Positions 44,137 through 53,845 of a stretch of 64,000 nucleotides of DNA are shown one piece after another (positions within the stretch are counted from its first letter, which is position 1; every line of letters starts with the position of its first letter). The position numbers and the translations under genes are program-made. The notes beneath the pieces were generated by a model that had not been told where the DNA came from, did no database searches, and saw nothing but the letters and a program-made list of their open reading frames with translations. This DNA is from Lachnobacterium bovis DSM 14045. GTDB lineage: Bacteria > Bacillota > Clostridia > Lachnospirales > Lachnospiraceae. The DNA is taken from assembly GCF_900107245.1 (NCBI RefSeq), contig NZ_FNPG01000019.1:1-64000 (forward strand), written 5' to 3'.

Positions 44137-44836
44137 CGTATAATTTGTCCATAATTCGGGAGGCTTCACTTCTAGTTAAAGTCTCCCAATTAATTTTATA
44201 TTCAATATTTTTCATTTCTAAATATCGATTTAACTGCTCTTTTTGTTTTTTAGTTGCAAGCATTTGTTTTTTTAGTTTAACATTGAATTTTTGGGGTAAA
44301 AAACATAATTTTTCGATATTATTATTTTTAGCAATTTGTTTCAATTTTTCATATACCTGCATTGTTTCAAAAGAATCATCTAATGCTCTATGTGCGTTTT
44401 CCCTTTTAATATTAAAAAAACTACATAGATTTTCTAAGTCTTTTTTCTCATCCTTTGGCAAAAGCTCTCTTGCTATTTTTAATGTATCACAATAATATAA
44501 ATCCAATTTTACATTTTTATTTACTGCCCACTGCTTTATAAAACTATAATCAAAGATAATATTTTGTCCAATGATGCAATCTTCACCAACAAAATCAATC
44601 AATTTATACATTGCTTCATCTTCTTCTGGTGCTGTGCTTAACATGCTATCATCAATTCCAGTCAAATCTATAATCTTCTTACTTAATTTAACGTGTGGAT
44701 TAATAAAAGATTTATAAGTATCGACTATTTCATTATTTCTAACTTTTATTGCACCAATCTCTATTATTTTATCTTTTTTCACTGATAAACCTGTCATTTC
44801 TAAGTCTAAAACAGTGTAATCATCTATAAAATTCAT
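44120..44836 (-). CDS. DnaQ-like 3'-5' exonuclease
   Basis: The 238-residue protein has a DEDD exonuclease domain (about 5-165): Exo I DYTVLDLEMTGLSVKKDKII, Exo II near CIIGQNIIFDYSFI and Exo III HRALDDSFETM, so it is the DEDDh type. It resembles the proofreading epsilon subunit/PolC exonuclease. The last 70 residues form a basic region of unknown role. It begins directly at the end of nth and is co-transcribed with it. Confidence 0.88.
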   Translation of the reverse strand: MNFIDDYTVLDLEMTGLSVKKDKIIEIGAIKVRNNEIVDTYKSFINPHVKLSKKIIDLTGIDDSMLSTAPEEDEAMYKLIDFVGEDCIIGQNIIFDYSFIKQWAVNKNVKLDLYYCDTLKIARELLPKDEKKDLENLCSFFNIKRENAHRALDDSFETMQVYEKLKQIAKNNNIEKLCFLPQKFNVKLKKQMLATKKQKEQLNRYLEMKNIEYKINWETLTRSEASRIMDKLYVKYGR

Positions 44837-45469
44837 CTATACCACCTTATCTTTAGAATTGCATAAATCATTTAAAAAACATTCCTTGCACATTGGCTTT
44901 TTTGCAAAACAAACAGTTCGCCCAAATGTTATAAGATGCAAATTCCATAATATCCATTGCTCTTTTGGTAATTTTTTCATCAAATCCATCTCTACTTTTA
45001 AAGGATCTGTCTCTTTAGTAAAACCTAATCTTTTTGAAATTCGTTTTACATGAGTATCCACCACTATACTTGGATCATTAAATAGATTTCCACGAATTAC
45101 ATTCGCTGTTTTACGCCCCACACCTGGTAAAGCCACTAATTCTTCTAAGCTTTTTGGCAAATCTCCATTATATTTTTCTAACAAAACCTTTGCACAAGCG
45201 ACAAGATTTTTAGATTTTGCACGATAAAACCCGAGCGAATAAATGTCTTTTGCTAATTCGTCAACATCTGCTTTTGCAAAAGCCTCAAGACTATCATATT
45301 TCTTATAAAGATTTTTAGTAACCTGATTGACTCTTTCATCTGTGCACTGTGCACTCAAGATAGTTGAAAACAATAATTCATATGGTGTCGAATATTTTAA
45401 ATAACAATATAATTTAGTTCCATATTGTTTATTGAATCTATTTATTATCTCATCATCTCTATTTAACAC
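44837..45469 (-). CDS. nth: Endonuclease III
   Basis: The 210-residue protein has the helix-hairpin-helix LVALPGVGRKTANVIRGNLF with catalytic Lys, the catalytic Asp in SIVVDTHVKRISKRLGF and a C-terminal [4Fe-4S] cluster with Cys in TVCFAKKPMCKECFLNDLC. It removes oxidised pyrimidines from DNA and nicks abasic sites. Its start lies 11 bases inside the GGDEF gene and its stop abuts the exonuclease start, so the three genes are coupled. Confidence 0.95.
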   Translation of the reverse strand: MLNRDDEIINRFNKQYGTKLYCYLKYSTPYELLFSTILSAQCTDERVNQVTKNLYKKYDSLEAFAKADVDELAKDIYSLGFYRAKSKNLVACAKVLLEKYNGDLPKSLEELVALPGVGRKTANVIRGNLFNDPSIVVDTHVKRISKRLGFTKETDPLKVEMDLMKKLPKEQWILWNLHLITFGRTVCFAKKPMCKECFLNDLCNSKDKVV

Positions 45470-46976
45470 TACGCTCTCCTATCTGCGCATTATTGTGCAT
45501 TATATGATCAACTTTTAGCTTAATATCTGTTGTATCAATTGGAAAATATGATGCCTCATCCGCACCATAAAGCATTGCCTTATCAACTGTTTTTTCATCC
45601 TTTGCTAAAACTAATACCGGAATCTTGTTGGTATAGATTCTTGTTTTCATAAAATGTAAAATATCATAACCATCGTAGTCCTCAAAGTCCATATTCAAAA
45701 TCAATGCATTAATTCGTCTTGAATATAAACTAATCTGTTCAACAGTCTCTTTTCCATTTTTTGCCCACAAAACATCTGCTGAATCTCCAAATTTATCCCT
45801 GATTGCTTTAAATTCTTTCTCTTTATTATGTGCAACTATAATAAACTTTTTCTTGTTTATACTTTGTCCAATTTTTTTAGGATTTCTGATGATAAAGCGA
45901 TTTCTTCCATGATTTTTAGCAATATATAATGCATCCATAGCTATACCTTTTAAATCATCAAATGAATAAAACTTATCAGATGTACACACTATTCCCATAC
46001 TACAGGTTAGCTGCACATCTAATTCTACATTTGACATTTCTTCAAGACCTATTCGAATTTCTGAACATCTTAACGCAATATCTTCTTCATTTATAACATT
46101 TTTCATTAAAACGATAAACTCATCGCCCTTATTCCTTCCAATTATGGCATTATCTGAATATACTTTTTTTAAAAGTTTTCCAAATTTTTTTAATATATTA
46201 TCACAAGCAGTCTTACCTAATATTTCGTTTGCTTTTTTAAAATAATCAAGGTTTATGCAAATAAGAGCGACATTATCCTTGTCATCTTTCAATCTAAGGT
46301 ATTCTCTCATTTGATTTTCACAAACGATATTATTCAGCGTTCCTGTTAACTCGTCTCTCTGACTCACCTTAATATACTGCTCTTTTACTAAATGATAACT
46401 TAAATGAATTTTGGTAAATAAATTATACAAAACTATCGCTACAAAAAAGCCTACGAGTGATGCAAATATATCACCTCTAGCCACAAATTCATGTTTTTGA
46501 GAATATGTCAGGTATATAAATACTGCCTCTGACATCGTTAAAAACAGATATTCATATTCTTCTGGAAAAATAAATAATGTTGCTGAAACAGCTAACGCTA
46601 ACGGTGTAAATGTACATTGGCTATCTGGATATGGGAAAATATCAATTACCATAATAAATCCCATAATTACTATTTCAAAGAGCATACACAATCCATTTAT
46701 AAGTTTAGGACTTTTTACATCTTCAGATATCGCAACAATAGCAATAATGGCAAATATTGCTGCAACTGGTGCAAAAATAATATACTGAATTGTAATTCTC
46801 CATGTTTTTACCAATAATGGAGTAATTGTAATCAATAATAATATTAAAAAAGTAACTATAATACTTATTGTTCTTAATGTATGTAAATTTCGCTTAGCAA
46901 TTTCTGTTTTTGCTTCTTTATAAAAAATCTGTTTTTTCTTTCTATGTTCTTTATATTTTTTCAAGAAAACTTTCAT
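45459..46976 (-). CDS. Membrane GGDEF protein with C-terminal pseudo-receiver
   Basis: The 505-residue protein has about six membrane helices (residues 35-190), a GGDEF domain (about 205-365) and a receiver-like domain (about 375-495). The active-site signature is NKGDEF (282-287), with the first Gly replaced by Lys but catalytic Asp/Glu kept, so cyclic-di-GMP synthesis is possible but not assured. In the receiver domain Asn428 stands where the phospho-acceptor Asp is expected and the conserved Lys is missing (YFPID). A receiver C-terminal to GGDEF is an unusual order. It is upstream of, and overlaps, nth. Confidence 0.8.
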   Translation of the reverse strand: MKVFLKKYKEHRKKKQIFYKEAKTEIAKRNLHTLRTISIIVTFLILLLITITPLLVKTWRITIQYIIFAPVAAIFAIIAIVAISEDVKSPKLINGLCMLFEIVIMGFIMVIDIFPYPDSQCTFTPLALAVSATLFIFPEEYEYLFLTMSEAVFIYLTYSQKHEFVARGDIFASLVGFFVAIVLYNLFTKIHLSYHLVKEQYIKVSQRDELTGTLNNIVCENQMREYLRLKDDKDNVALICINLDYFKKANEILGKTACDNILKKFGKLLKKVYSDNAIIGRNKGDEFIVLMKNVINEEDIALRCSEIRIGLEEMSNVELDVQLTCSMGIVCTSDKFYSFDDLKGIAMDALYIAKNHGRNRFIIRNPKKIGQSINKKKFIIVAHNKEKEFKAIRDKFGDSADVLWAKNGKETVEQISLYSRRINALILNMDFEDYDGYDILHFMKTRIYTNKIPVLVLAKDEKTVDKAMLYGADEASYFPIDTTDIKLKVDHIMHNNAQIGERSVK

Positions 46977-47044
46977 TATTTCACAATAAAACCTTTCGTT
47001 TTTTTATTATTGTAACATATTAGAGAAAAAAAAACTATAACGTA

Positions 47045-47084
47045 AAAAAGACTGCAAAAAACATTAACGTCTTTTACAGTCTCT
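47045..47084 (-). terminator. Bidirectional terminator between the MntP-like and GGDEF genes
   Basis: AGACTG with following A-run (47050-47060) pairs with TTTTACAGTCT (47072-47082). On the minus strand TTTTTTACG follows; on the plus strand TCTTTTC follows. It ends the transcript of the gene at 47173-47760. Confidence 0.7.
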
Positions 47085-47172
47085 TTTCATTTGACTTATA
47101 TTACTCTTTTAGAGTGTAAGTTTCTAGATAGCCCATCTACGTATTTACTTCTCACTACTTTTATAGATTTCA

Positions 47173-47760
47173 CTACATCCCTGTGTTCAATATCAAACGT
47201 ATTATCATATCAATACCTGCAATTATTAATAATATTGCTCCTATAACATATGCACGTCTTTTTGATTCAAATCCGAATCTAAATCCGCAATACATTCCAC
47301 CGACAACAAACAAAACAAGCGCTACAGCTAACATAATCAACAACTGCCAGATAGTAGTTCCAATGAAACCAAAGGCAAAACCAGCAACTAATGTATATAT
47401 ACCTGTTAAACCTGTCAATGGTATAAATCGTTTAATACCAAGATGTTGTTCTAAATGTTCATTTATCTGTTCATTGATAATAGCTTTTACTATTAATCTA
47501 ATCCCTAGACCAAACAAAATAATGATTGCAAGAATATGTCCGATGAACACTTCTTCTGAAGTATCACCATTTTTCGATAGAAGCGTAGCTAGGAAATAGC
47601 CTAAATAAAGTGCTAACAAGTGGGCTACAACTATTATAATCGTAACTAATGACAAATGTTTTTTATCGACTTTTCTAACCAAGGATCCTTGACATTCCAT
47701 TGCCGCAAAAACATCTAAGGATAAACCTATAATGATTAGTAAATTTTCAACCAATGTCAT
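47173..47760 (-). CDS. MntP-like membrane transporter
   Basis: The 195-residue protein has six membrane segments and the start LLIIIGLSLDVFAAMECQGS, which resembles the GLSMDAFAV motif of MntP (DUF204) manganese exporters; the second half carries LTGIYTLVAGFAFGFIGT. MntP proteins are about 190 residues. The residues following the Asp motif differ from classical MntP, so substrate assignment is uncertain. GTAGGAGG precedes ATG. Confidence 0.65.
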   Translation of the reverse strand: MTLVENLLIIIGLSLDVFAAMECQGSLVRKVDKKHLSLVTIIIVVAHLLALYLGYFLATLLSKNGDTSEEVFIGHILAIIILFGLGIRLIVKAIINEQINEHLEQHLGIKRFIPLTGLTGIYTLVAGFAFGFIGTTIWQLLIMLAVALVLFVVGGMYCGFRFGFESKRRAYVIGAILLIIAGIDMIIRLILNTGM

Positions 47761-47834
47761 ATTTTTCCTCCTACCACTATTATCTTTTACATATTATACA
47801 CATTATATTATCACTTTTTCAAATATATATATAC

Positions 47835-49928
47835 TTATTTTTTGATTTCATCTACTTTGTATATGAATTTAACATTGCCTTTTGTTCCATCAGAAATTCC
47901 AGCAAAACTGTTATAATCTTTACTTGCATCTAACATTGCTTGTAATTTATTTGCAAATGGTTTCAAATCTCCATTATAAGAATTTACAATTTTTGAAATT
48001 CCATCTTCGTTAAATTTGAGCATACCATCTGAAAGCTGTTTAGATCCATCACTTAATTTTGCTATACCAACTGATAATTGACCTGTAGCATCATTTAATT
48101 TTGCTGCGCCATCATTTAATTTTCCGTTATTTGCAACTAAAGCGCTTGATCCGTTTACTAATTGCTGTGATCCACCTTGTAATTTATCTACGCCTTGTTT
48201 TAATTCTGGAAGTTTAGAACGCATTGTTGATGTACCTGCTTCAATTTTTCCTAAACCATTTGATAATGCTACTGTTCCACCATACAATGAATTTGGATTG
48301 CTTGGACTACCAACGTACTGTGAAATACCATTAACAGCAGCCTTTAACTGTCCTATACCAGCATTTCCATTTAAACTTTGTTTTGTCTGCTCTAATGTAT
48401 TAAGTGCACCTTCTGCCTGCTCTAATGATGCAATAGATGTAATAATCTGTTTTTGTCCTTGTGCTATCTGTTCTGGAGTTGCACCTCTTGCCTGTAATGC
48501 TGCCATTTTCTGTGTTAACGCATTAACTGCTGCATTGATAATCTGTGTATGATTTTCAGGTGTAACAGTAAGGTTAAAATCTTTTAATGCTGCATTTACT
48601 TGTGCAATAATCTGATTTCTTGATGCATCAATTGAATTATTAATAGTTGGTCCAAAATTATCTACACCTTGTTTCAACTGTTGTGTAACATTGTATAGTC
48701 CAGGATTTTGAGCTGTTCCATTACCTTTGTATGCAGCAACTAACTTATCACTACCTGCTTTTGCTTGAGAAACACCAGTAGATAGCTGATCTAATCCACT
48801 TGATAATGCAGGTAAGTTTGCTGATAAAACTTTTAATCCATTGTTTACTAAAACTGTTCCATCTGCGACTTTGCTTGCACCATTTGTGTATTCTCTAATA
48901 CCATTTTGAAGCGTTCCAACTCCTGCTGCATATTCTTTAAATTTACTGTCTAATGTTCCTAATCCATCTGATAATTCTTTTGAACCATTCTGTAATTTAT
49001 TTGTTGCATCAACTAATTCATTTACCATTGAGTCTAAATCAGAGTTGTTTTCTGATTTATTATCCATTAATGAAGCTGCATTAACAACTGCTGTCATAGA
49101 ACCATCTAATGAGAAGTTTTTAACATCTGCAGTTACTTCAATGTAATCAGGAATATTAACCTTATCTGTAAAATCACTGTTTGTTACACCAAGAGAATCT
49201 TTTACTCCTGGAAGTGCATATCCAACTGCCATTGTTTTTTCGCCAACATTTACTAACTTACCATTTGTAATTTCAACATTTGAAAACTTAGAATCTAAAG
49301 TTAATCCTGTTACTGCTGCGAAAGGAACACAAACCTCAACTTCTTCACCGTTTACTGTTTCTTTAAATGTTGTATTATTCTTATAATCAAAACGAATTGT
49401 AACTTTTCCTGATTTTCCTGCCAAATCTTTTGGTGAAATTTCTTTTCCGTTTAATTTATATGTAATTTTCTGTGAAACTGGAGCATCTTTTTTAGTTGTT
49501 CCTTGATAGAAAATTTCTTTTCCATCTGCTTCCCATTTAAGGTTATCTCCGTCTCTTGTAAATTTTTCATCTCCATTTACATTTTTAATATTATCAAGAT
49601 CTGATTTATCTTGTATTCTATCTTTTTTATCTCTGTTTAATAAATGTTCTGATACGATAGTTTTTTTAGTTTTACCACTTGCTGTTGAAAGAACATATAC
49701 TGTTTCTTCTTTTTCAACGTCTTTTTCAGAAACATTATTTGTTTCTTTGTCTACTAATTCATCAACTGTCTTATCTTTTTCCTCTTGCTCTGCTTCTGTC
49801 TGAGTTTTTTCAGCATACACGCTGTATACTGAAGCTCCTGTTGCAATCATAGAAATTGATAAAACACCTGCAACAACTTTTACTGTGAATCTATTTTTTA
49901 ATACTTTTTTTAATTCTTGTAATTTCAT
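47835..49928 (-). CDS. Exported coiled-coil protein, YhgE/Pip-like partner of the MMPL transporter
   Basis: A signal-peptide-like N-terminus (VVAGVLSISMIATGASVYSV, cleavage possible after VYA) precedes a 650-residue extracellular protein. A beta-rich part (about 130-270) is followed by long helical repeats with spaced Gly and Leu (LQNGSKELSDGLGTLDSKFK, LQGGSQQLVNGSSALVANNG), the pattern of YhgE/Pip and related proteins. No C-terminal anchor is seen. It follows the MMPL gene by 35 bases and has its own TAGGAGGA site. Such pairs suggest an envelope-spanning export or assembly machine; the cargo is unknown. Confidence 0.75.
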   Translation of the reverse strand: MKLQELKKVLKNRFTVKVVAGVLSISMIATGASVYSVYAEKTQTEAEQEEKDKTVDELVDKETNNVSEKDVEKEETVYVLSTASGKTKKTIVSEHLLNRDKKDRIQDKSDLDNIKNVNGDEKFTRDGDNLKWEADGKEIFYQGTTKKDAPVSQKITYKLNGKEISPKDLAGKSGKVTIRFDYKNNTTFKETVNGEEVEVCVPFAAVTGLTLDSKFSNVEITNGKLVNVGEKTMAVGYALPGVKDSLGVTNSDFTDKVNIPDYIEVTADVKNFSLDGSMTAVVNAASLMDNKSENNSDLDSMVNELVDATNKLQNGSKELSDGLGTLDSKFKEYAAGVGTLQNGIREYTNGASKVADGTVLVNNGLKVLSANLPALSSGLDQLSTGVSQAKAGSDKLVAAYKGNGTAQNPGLYNVTQQLKQGVDNFGPTINNSIDASRNQIIAQVNAALKDFNLTVTPENHTQIINAAVNALTQKMAALQARGATPEQIAQGQKQIITSIASLEQAEGALNTLEQTKQSLNGNAGIGQLKAAVNGISQYVGSPSNPNSLYGGTVALSNGLGKIEAGTSTMRSKLPELKQGVDKLQGGSQQLVNGSSALVANNGKLNDGAAKLNDATGQLSVGIAKLSDGSKQLSDGMLKFNEDGISKIVNSYNGDLKPFANKLQAMLDASKDYNSFAGISDGTKGNVKFIYKVDEIKK

Positions 49929-49963
49929 GATAATCCTCCTATTCCAAACCTGTTTTGAATCTA

Positions 49964-52072
49964 TTATTCTCTATTAATTCCATTGTCTGTTACTTGAAAG
50001 TTTTCACCTTTAAAACCTGCACTTGTAGAGCAAATTATTCTGTCAAATACCATAAACATTGATGGTAAAACCAAAATAACTACAAACATACTTATAATGG
50101 CACCTCGTGAAAGTAATGAACAAAGTGAACCAATCATATCGATTTGTGAATACATACCTACACCAAACGTTGCTGCAAAGAAAGTCAACGCACTAACTAT
50201 AATTGATTGAGTAGCACTCTCTAAAGCAACGTTTATAGAATCTCGTTTTGACATTCCTCTATATCTATTTTTCTTGTATTTATTTGTCATAAGGATAGCA
50301 TAATCTACTGTTGCGCCTAATTGGATAGTACCAATTACAATTGACGCAATAAATGGTAAAGTTGTATGTGTATATGCTGGAATACCCATATTTATAAAAA
50401 TTGCAAACTCAATAACTGCTACCAATATAAATGGTAAACTTATTGATTTAAATACCAATAAGATAATTATGAAAATTGCACCGATTGAAACAACACTAAC
50501 TCGTTTAAAGTCATCGTTTGTTATGTTGATCAAATCCTTTGTACATGGTGCTTCACCAACTAGTTTTGCTGATTTATCATATCTTTTAATAATTTTCTCT
50601 ATACTTTTACATTGAGCATTTACTTCATCTGATGCTGTTTTATACTCTGATGTAACAAGCATTAATTGATATTTACCTGATTTTAACTCTTTTTTAACTT
50701 CTGTTGGAATAACTTCTTCCGGTACAGTAGGTCCAGCAATTGAATCAAGTGATACTGCTAATTTAACACCCTTTAAGTCTTTGATTTCTTTTATCATCTG
50801 TCTACTTTCTTTTGGACTTAAAGAACTATCTGTTAAAATCATTGAAGTCGCACCCATGTCAAAATTCTTTGCTAACTCGTTATTACCTTTTTTACTCATT
50901 AAGCTATCAGGCATTGTTCCTGCTAAATCATAATATACATCAGTGTGTGTATAACCCCAAACTGATGGAATTAAAATGATTAATGATGCAAGTAGAATAG
51001 CTTTAAAATGTTTTACTACAAAATCTGAAATAATCCCCATATCAGGAAGTAATACTCTGTGTCTTGTTTTTTCTATTAATTTATCACAAACAAGAATCAT
51101 TGATGGTAATACCGTTACACATCCTAATACACCAAATACAACACCTTTTGCCATAACTACACCTAAATCTAATCCAAGTGTAAAACTCATAAAACATAAA
51201 GCTACGAAACCAGCAACTGTTGTTATTGAACTACCTACAACTGAAGTAATTGTATTTGATACGGCATGTGCCATTGCTCTATTATGGTCATCTCCATATC
51301 TTTCTTGATTTTCTTGGTATGAATGCCACAAGAAAATTGAATAATCCATTGTAACCGCAAGCTGTAATACTGCTGCAAGTGCTTGTGTAATATATGAAAT
51401 CTGACCCTGTACAAAATTCGTTCCCAAATTATAAATTACAGCCATGCCAATACTAAATAGGAATAAAATTGGTATAATAAACGAGTCCATTGTAATTGAA
51501 AGAACCACAAAACAAAGCACTGCTGAAATTACAACGTAAGCAAATACTTCTTTTTCTGAAAGTTGTTTTGTATCTCTTAATACAGCAGACATACCGCTTA
51601 CAAAACAATCTTTCTTAAGAATACCTTGAATCTTATCTGTTGCCTCCATTGTAACGTCATCACCCATTGATTTGTCGTATAAAACTATCATCAACTGTGA
51701 ATTTTTTTCTCTGTTTTTAAAGAAACTTTCAACTTCACTTGGAAGAACTTCTGTCGGAATACTTGCATCTGCTATTGAACCATACCAAACTACTCTTTTA
51801 ACATGGTCTACTTTTTTAACATCTTCTGCAAGATCTTTAATATCTTTATCTTCCATTCCATCTAACACTACAAAAGAAAAAGCACCCGTTCCAAATTTAT
51901 CTAATAATATGTCCTGACCTTTCATAGTATCAATTTGTGATGGTAGATATGATAAAATATCATAATTTACTTTTGTGTTAAAATAAGAGATTCCTGAAGG
52001 GATTAATAATAAAAGTGATATTATTAATATTGGAATTCTTAACTTAACAACTGCTTTACCAAACTTAATCAT
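49964..52072 (-). CDS. MMPL/RND-family transporter
   Basis: The 702-residue protein has the 12-helix RND layout in two halves, each with one membrane helix, a large extracytoplasmic loop and five further helices. MMPL features include LQLAVTMDYSIFLWHSYQEN and the matching second-half IQLGATVDYAILMTNKYKKN, with the Asp of the proton relay in each. Family members export lipids or hydrophobic compounds by proton motive force. It lies upstream of the exported coiled-coil protein and downstream of a TetR gene. Confidence 0.92.
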   Translation of the reverse strand: MIKFGKAVVKLRIPILIISLLLLIPSGISYFNTKVNYDILSYLPSQIDTMKGQDILLDKFGTGAFSFVVLDGMEDKDIKDLAEDVKKVDHVKRVVWYGSIADASIPTEVLPSEVESFFKNREKNSQLMIVLYDKSMGDDVTMEATDKIQGILKKDCFVSGMSAVLRDTKQLSEKEVFAYVVISAVLCFVVLSITMDSFIIPILFLFSIGMAVIYNLGTNFVQGQISYITQALAAVLQLAVTMDYSIFLWHSYQENQERYGDDHNRAMAHAVSNTITSVVGSSITTVAGFVALCFMSFTLGLDLGVVMAKGVVFGVLGCVTVLPSMILVCDKLIEKTRHRVLLPDMGIISDFVVKHFKAILLASLIILIPSVWGYTHTDVYYDLAGTMPDSLMSKKGNNELAKNFDMGATSMILTDSSLSPKESRQMIKEIKDLKGVKLAVSLDSIAGPTVPEEVIPTEVKKELKSGKYQLMLVTSEYKTASDEVNAQCKSIEKIIKRYDKSAKLVGEAPCTKDLINITNDDFKRVSVVSIGAIFIIILLVFKSISLPFILVAVIEFAIFINMGIPAYTHTTLPFIASIVIGTIQLGATVDYAILMTNKYKKNRYRGMSKRDSINVALESATQSIIVSALTFFAATFGVGMYSQIDMIGSLCSLLSRGAIISMFVVILVLPSMFMVFDRIICSTSAGFKGENFQVTDNGINRE

Positions 52073-52121
52073 TTTGCCACCTTCTCTTTCACATTTTTTC
52101 TATACTACTATAATAAAAAAA

Positions 52122-52149
52122 AAGACCGAATATTGACATATTCAATCTT
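52122..52149. promoter_or_regulatory. Palindrome between tetR and the MMPL gene
   Basis: GAATAT (52128-52133) and ATATTC (52138-52143) form a perfect inverted repeat with a 4-base centre, extended by AAGAC/TCTT and flanked by A- and T-runs on both sides. It reads as a bidirectional terminator ending the tetR transcript, but its position just upstream of the MMPL promoter region (TATTATAG at about 52108-52115) would also suit a TetR operator. Which role applies cannot be decided from sequence. Confidence 0.6.
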
Positions 52150-52200
52150 TTTTATATGTTTACTTCAAATATACATTTTTTCAGTTTTGTATAATTCAAA

Positions 52201-52773
52201 CTACATTTGTTTAAAAATGTCGTCCAATGAAAGTGTTAAAATGTATTCGTACACTTCAGAAAGTTCCTTAGGCGAGGCTGACATTCCACTTTTTACCCAT
52301 TCAATTGCAACAAAACACATAGACTGCGCATAATAACTTGCAACATGTTCTGGTGTAAGCCATCTATGTTTTTTCATATGTGCATTATCTGAATTCTCAT
52401 TTATCATTTCTAACAGTACTTCCTCTGCGCACTTTTTAGCAATATCCATAAATGTTATTGTACCCTCAAGCTTTACAGCTTTCGTATAAAAGATTTTGTC
52501 TTTCTCCATGTGAGTAAGTAAAATTTCCATTCCCTCTCTAACCATACCATTTTGAATAAGCGGACGCATCGGTTCTATTAATTCTGTCATAATTATCCAT
52601 TCTATTAATTCATACTTATCTTGAAAATGGTTATAAAAAGTTGGTCGAATAACTCCTGCTTTATCAGTAATTTCTTTAATAGTAATCTTTTCTAATGGTC
52701 TATTTTGGGCTAGTTGTTTCAAGCTCTCCGCTAAACTCGCATCAACAGCATTACTTTTTCTTTGTCCTACCAT
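52201..52773 (-). CDS. TetR/AcrR-family regulator
   Basis: The 190-residue protein has the N-terminal TetR helix-turn-helix (ITIKEITDKAGVIRPTFYNH, FQDKYELIEWI) and a C-terminal helical ligand domain. It is of the TetR_C_8/dihydroxyacetone-kinase-regulator-like type common in Firmicutes. It lies directly upstream of the MMPL transporter on the same strand and probably represses it, releasing on a membrane-active compound. The ligand is unknown. Confidence 0.88.
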   Translation of the reverse strand: MVGQRKSNAVDASLAESLKQLAQNRPLEKITIKEITDKAGVIRPTFYNHFQDKYELIEWIIMTELIEPMRPLIQNGMVREGMEILLTHMEKDKIFYTKAVKLEGTITFMDIAKKCAEEVLLEMINENSDNAHMKKHRWLTPEHVASYYAQSMCFVAIEWVKSGMSASPKELSEVYEYILTLSLDDIFKQM

Positions 52774-52793
52774 TTATCTAATCCTCGCAATTT

Positions 52794-53024
52794 TTATTCG
52801 TCAAACTCCATAATAACATAATACCCTTTCTCCGTTTCTTCTATCTCTACAACTTCTCCCTCTCTTGATTTTAGTCGCTCACTAACTTCATAATTTCCCG
52901 ACATAGCAATTGCATGCTCAATAGTGTAATAATATGACGATGGTAATTTACCTTCTGTAATTTTCAAATGATCTCCCACCTTTGTCAATCCAGGTCTTTC
53001 CATTTTAAATTCCATTCTTCTCAT
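52794..53024 (-). CDS. Small hypothetical protein, 76 residues
   Basis: The start at 53024 (MRRMEFKMERPGLTKVGDHL) has AGAAGGAA upstream; the longer in-frame version to 53105 overlaps the preceding gene and lacks a site. The protein is soluble and charged, ending EVVEIEETEKGYYVIMEFDE, with beta-rich character. No family is recognised. It lies between the HdeD-like membrane gene and tetR, all on the same strand. Confidence 0.55.
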   Translation of the reverse strand: MRRMEFKMERPGLTKVGDHLKITEGKLPSSYYYTIEHAIAMSGNYEVSERLKSREGEVVEIEETEKGYYVIMEFDE

Positions 53025-53085
53025 ACAATTCCTTCTTTCTTTATATCGGTTTATACTTAAGTATATTCTATTTTCAATATATACT

Positions 53086-53670
53086 CTAATCTCTGAATTT
53101 TCCATCTATAATATCTGAATTATTATCATAAAAATCAGATGTTTTATTTTTCATATTTTTATCATAAATAAGTCTTGAGATTCCTTTATAAATTATAGCC
53201 GCTCCTACAATTCTTATTGCTGTTTTGGCAACAAACCACGAAAAAAGAATACAGCACACTCCAACTACAACCGTTGAAAAAGCCATAAAACTGCTTAATT
53301 TCACATCATATCCCATACTCTTTACTTTAGAAACCCTTGATACTTCTCCTAATCCAACAAACAATACATATATTCCAAACATTGTAGGAATAAAATCAAT
53401 GAAAAATCTTGGATTTGCAATTAACAATATTCCAAAGATCAAAGGAAATAAACCTAATCCTGTCGTAAACCCTGATGTTGCCTGATCCAAAAAATAATTT
53501 CCCATCAACGCACAACCTGCTAAAACTAATAATGTACCTATAATAAGGCTAAGCATTGCCACACTGCCTACTGGAAACACTAAAAGAAACGCCCCGAATA
53601 TACATGATATAACAGCCATAGCAATAGCATTATTATAAATACTATATATCTTCTTTAAAACGTTAAACAT
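53086..53670 (-). CDS. HdeD/DUF308-family membrane protein
   Basis: The start at 53670 (MFNVLKKIYSIYNNAIAM) has ATAGGAGATG upstream. The 194 residues contain six membrane helices in three hairpins with small-residue motifs (IIGTLLVLAGCALMGNYFLD, GLGLFPLIFGILLIANPRFF), as in DUF308/HdeD proteins. HdeD is linked to acid stress in enterobacteria, but in Firmicutes the role is unknown. A charged Asn/Asp-rich tail is cytoplasmic. Confidence 0.8.
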   Translation of the reverse strand: MFNVLKKIYSIYNNAIAMAVISCIFGAFLLVFPVGSVAMLSLIIGTLLVLAGCALMGNYFLDQATSGFTTGLGLFPLIFGILLIANPRFFIDFIPTMFGIYVLFVGLGEVSRVSKVKSMGYDVKLSSFMAFSTVVVGVCCILFSWFVAKTAIRIVGAAIIYKGISRLIYDKNMKNKTSDFYDNNSDIIDGKFRD

Positions 53671-53845
53671 AAAACATCTCCTATAGTTTTTATTTTTATT
53701 CAACATTATTATAACATTCAAAATATTACTCTTCAAGAAACTTTTCTACAAAAAGAACAACTCTTCCCTTTGTAATTATCCTATTATTTTGTTATAATCC
53801 AATTGTATTTTTATAGAATATATTAATCTTTTTTAGGAGGCAATT

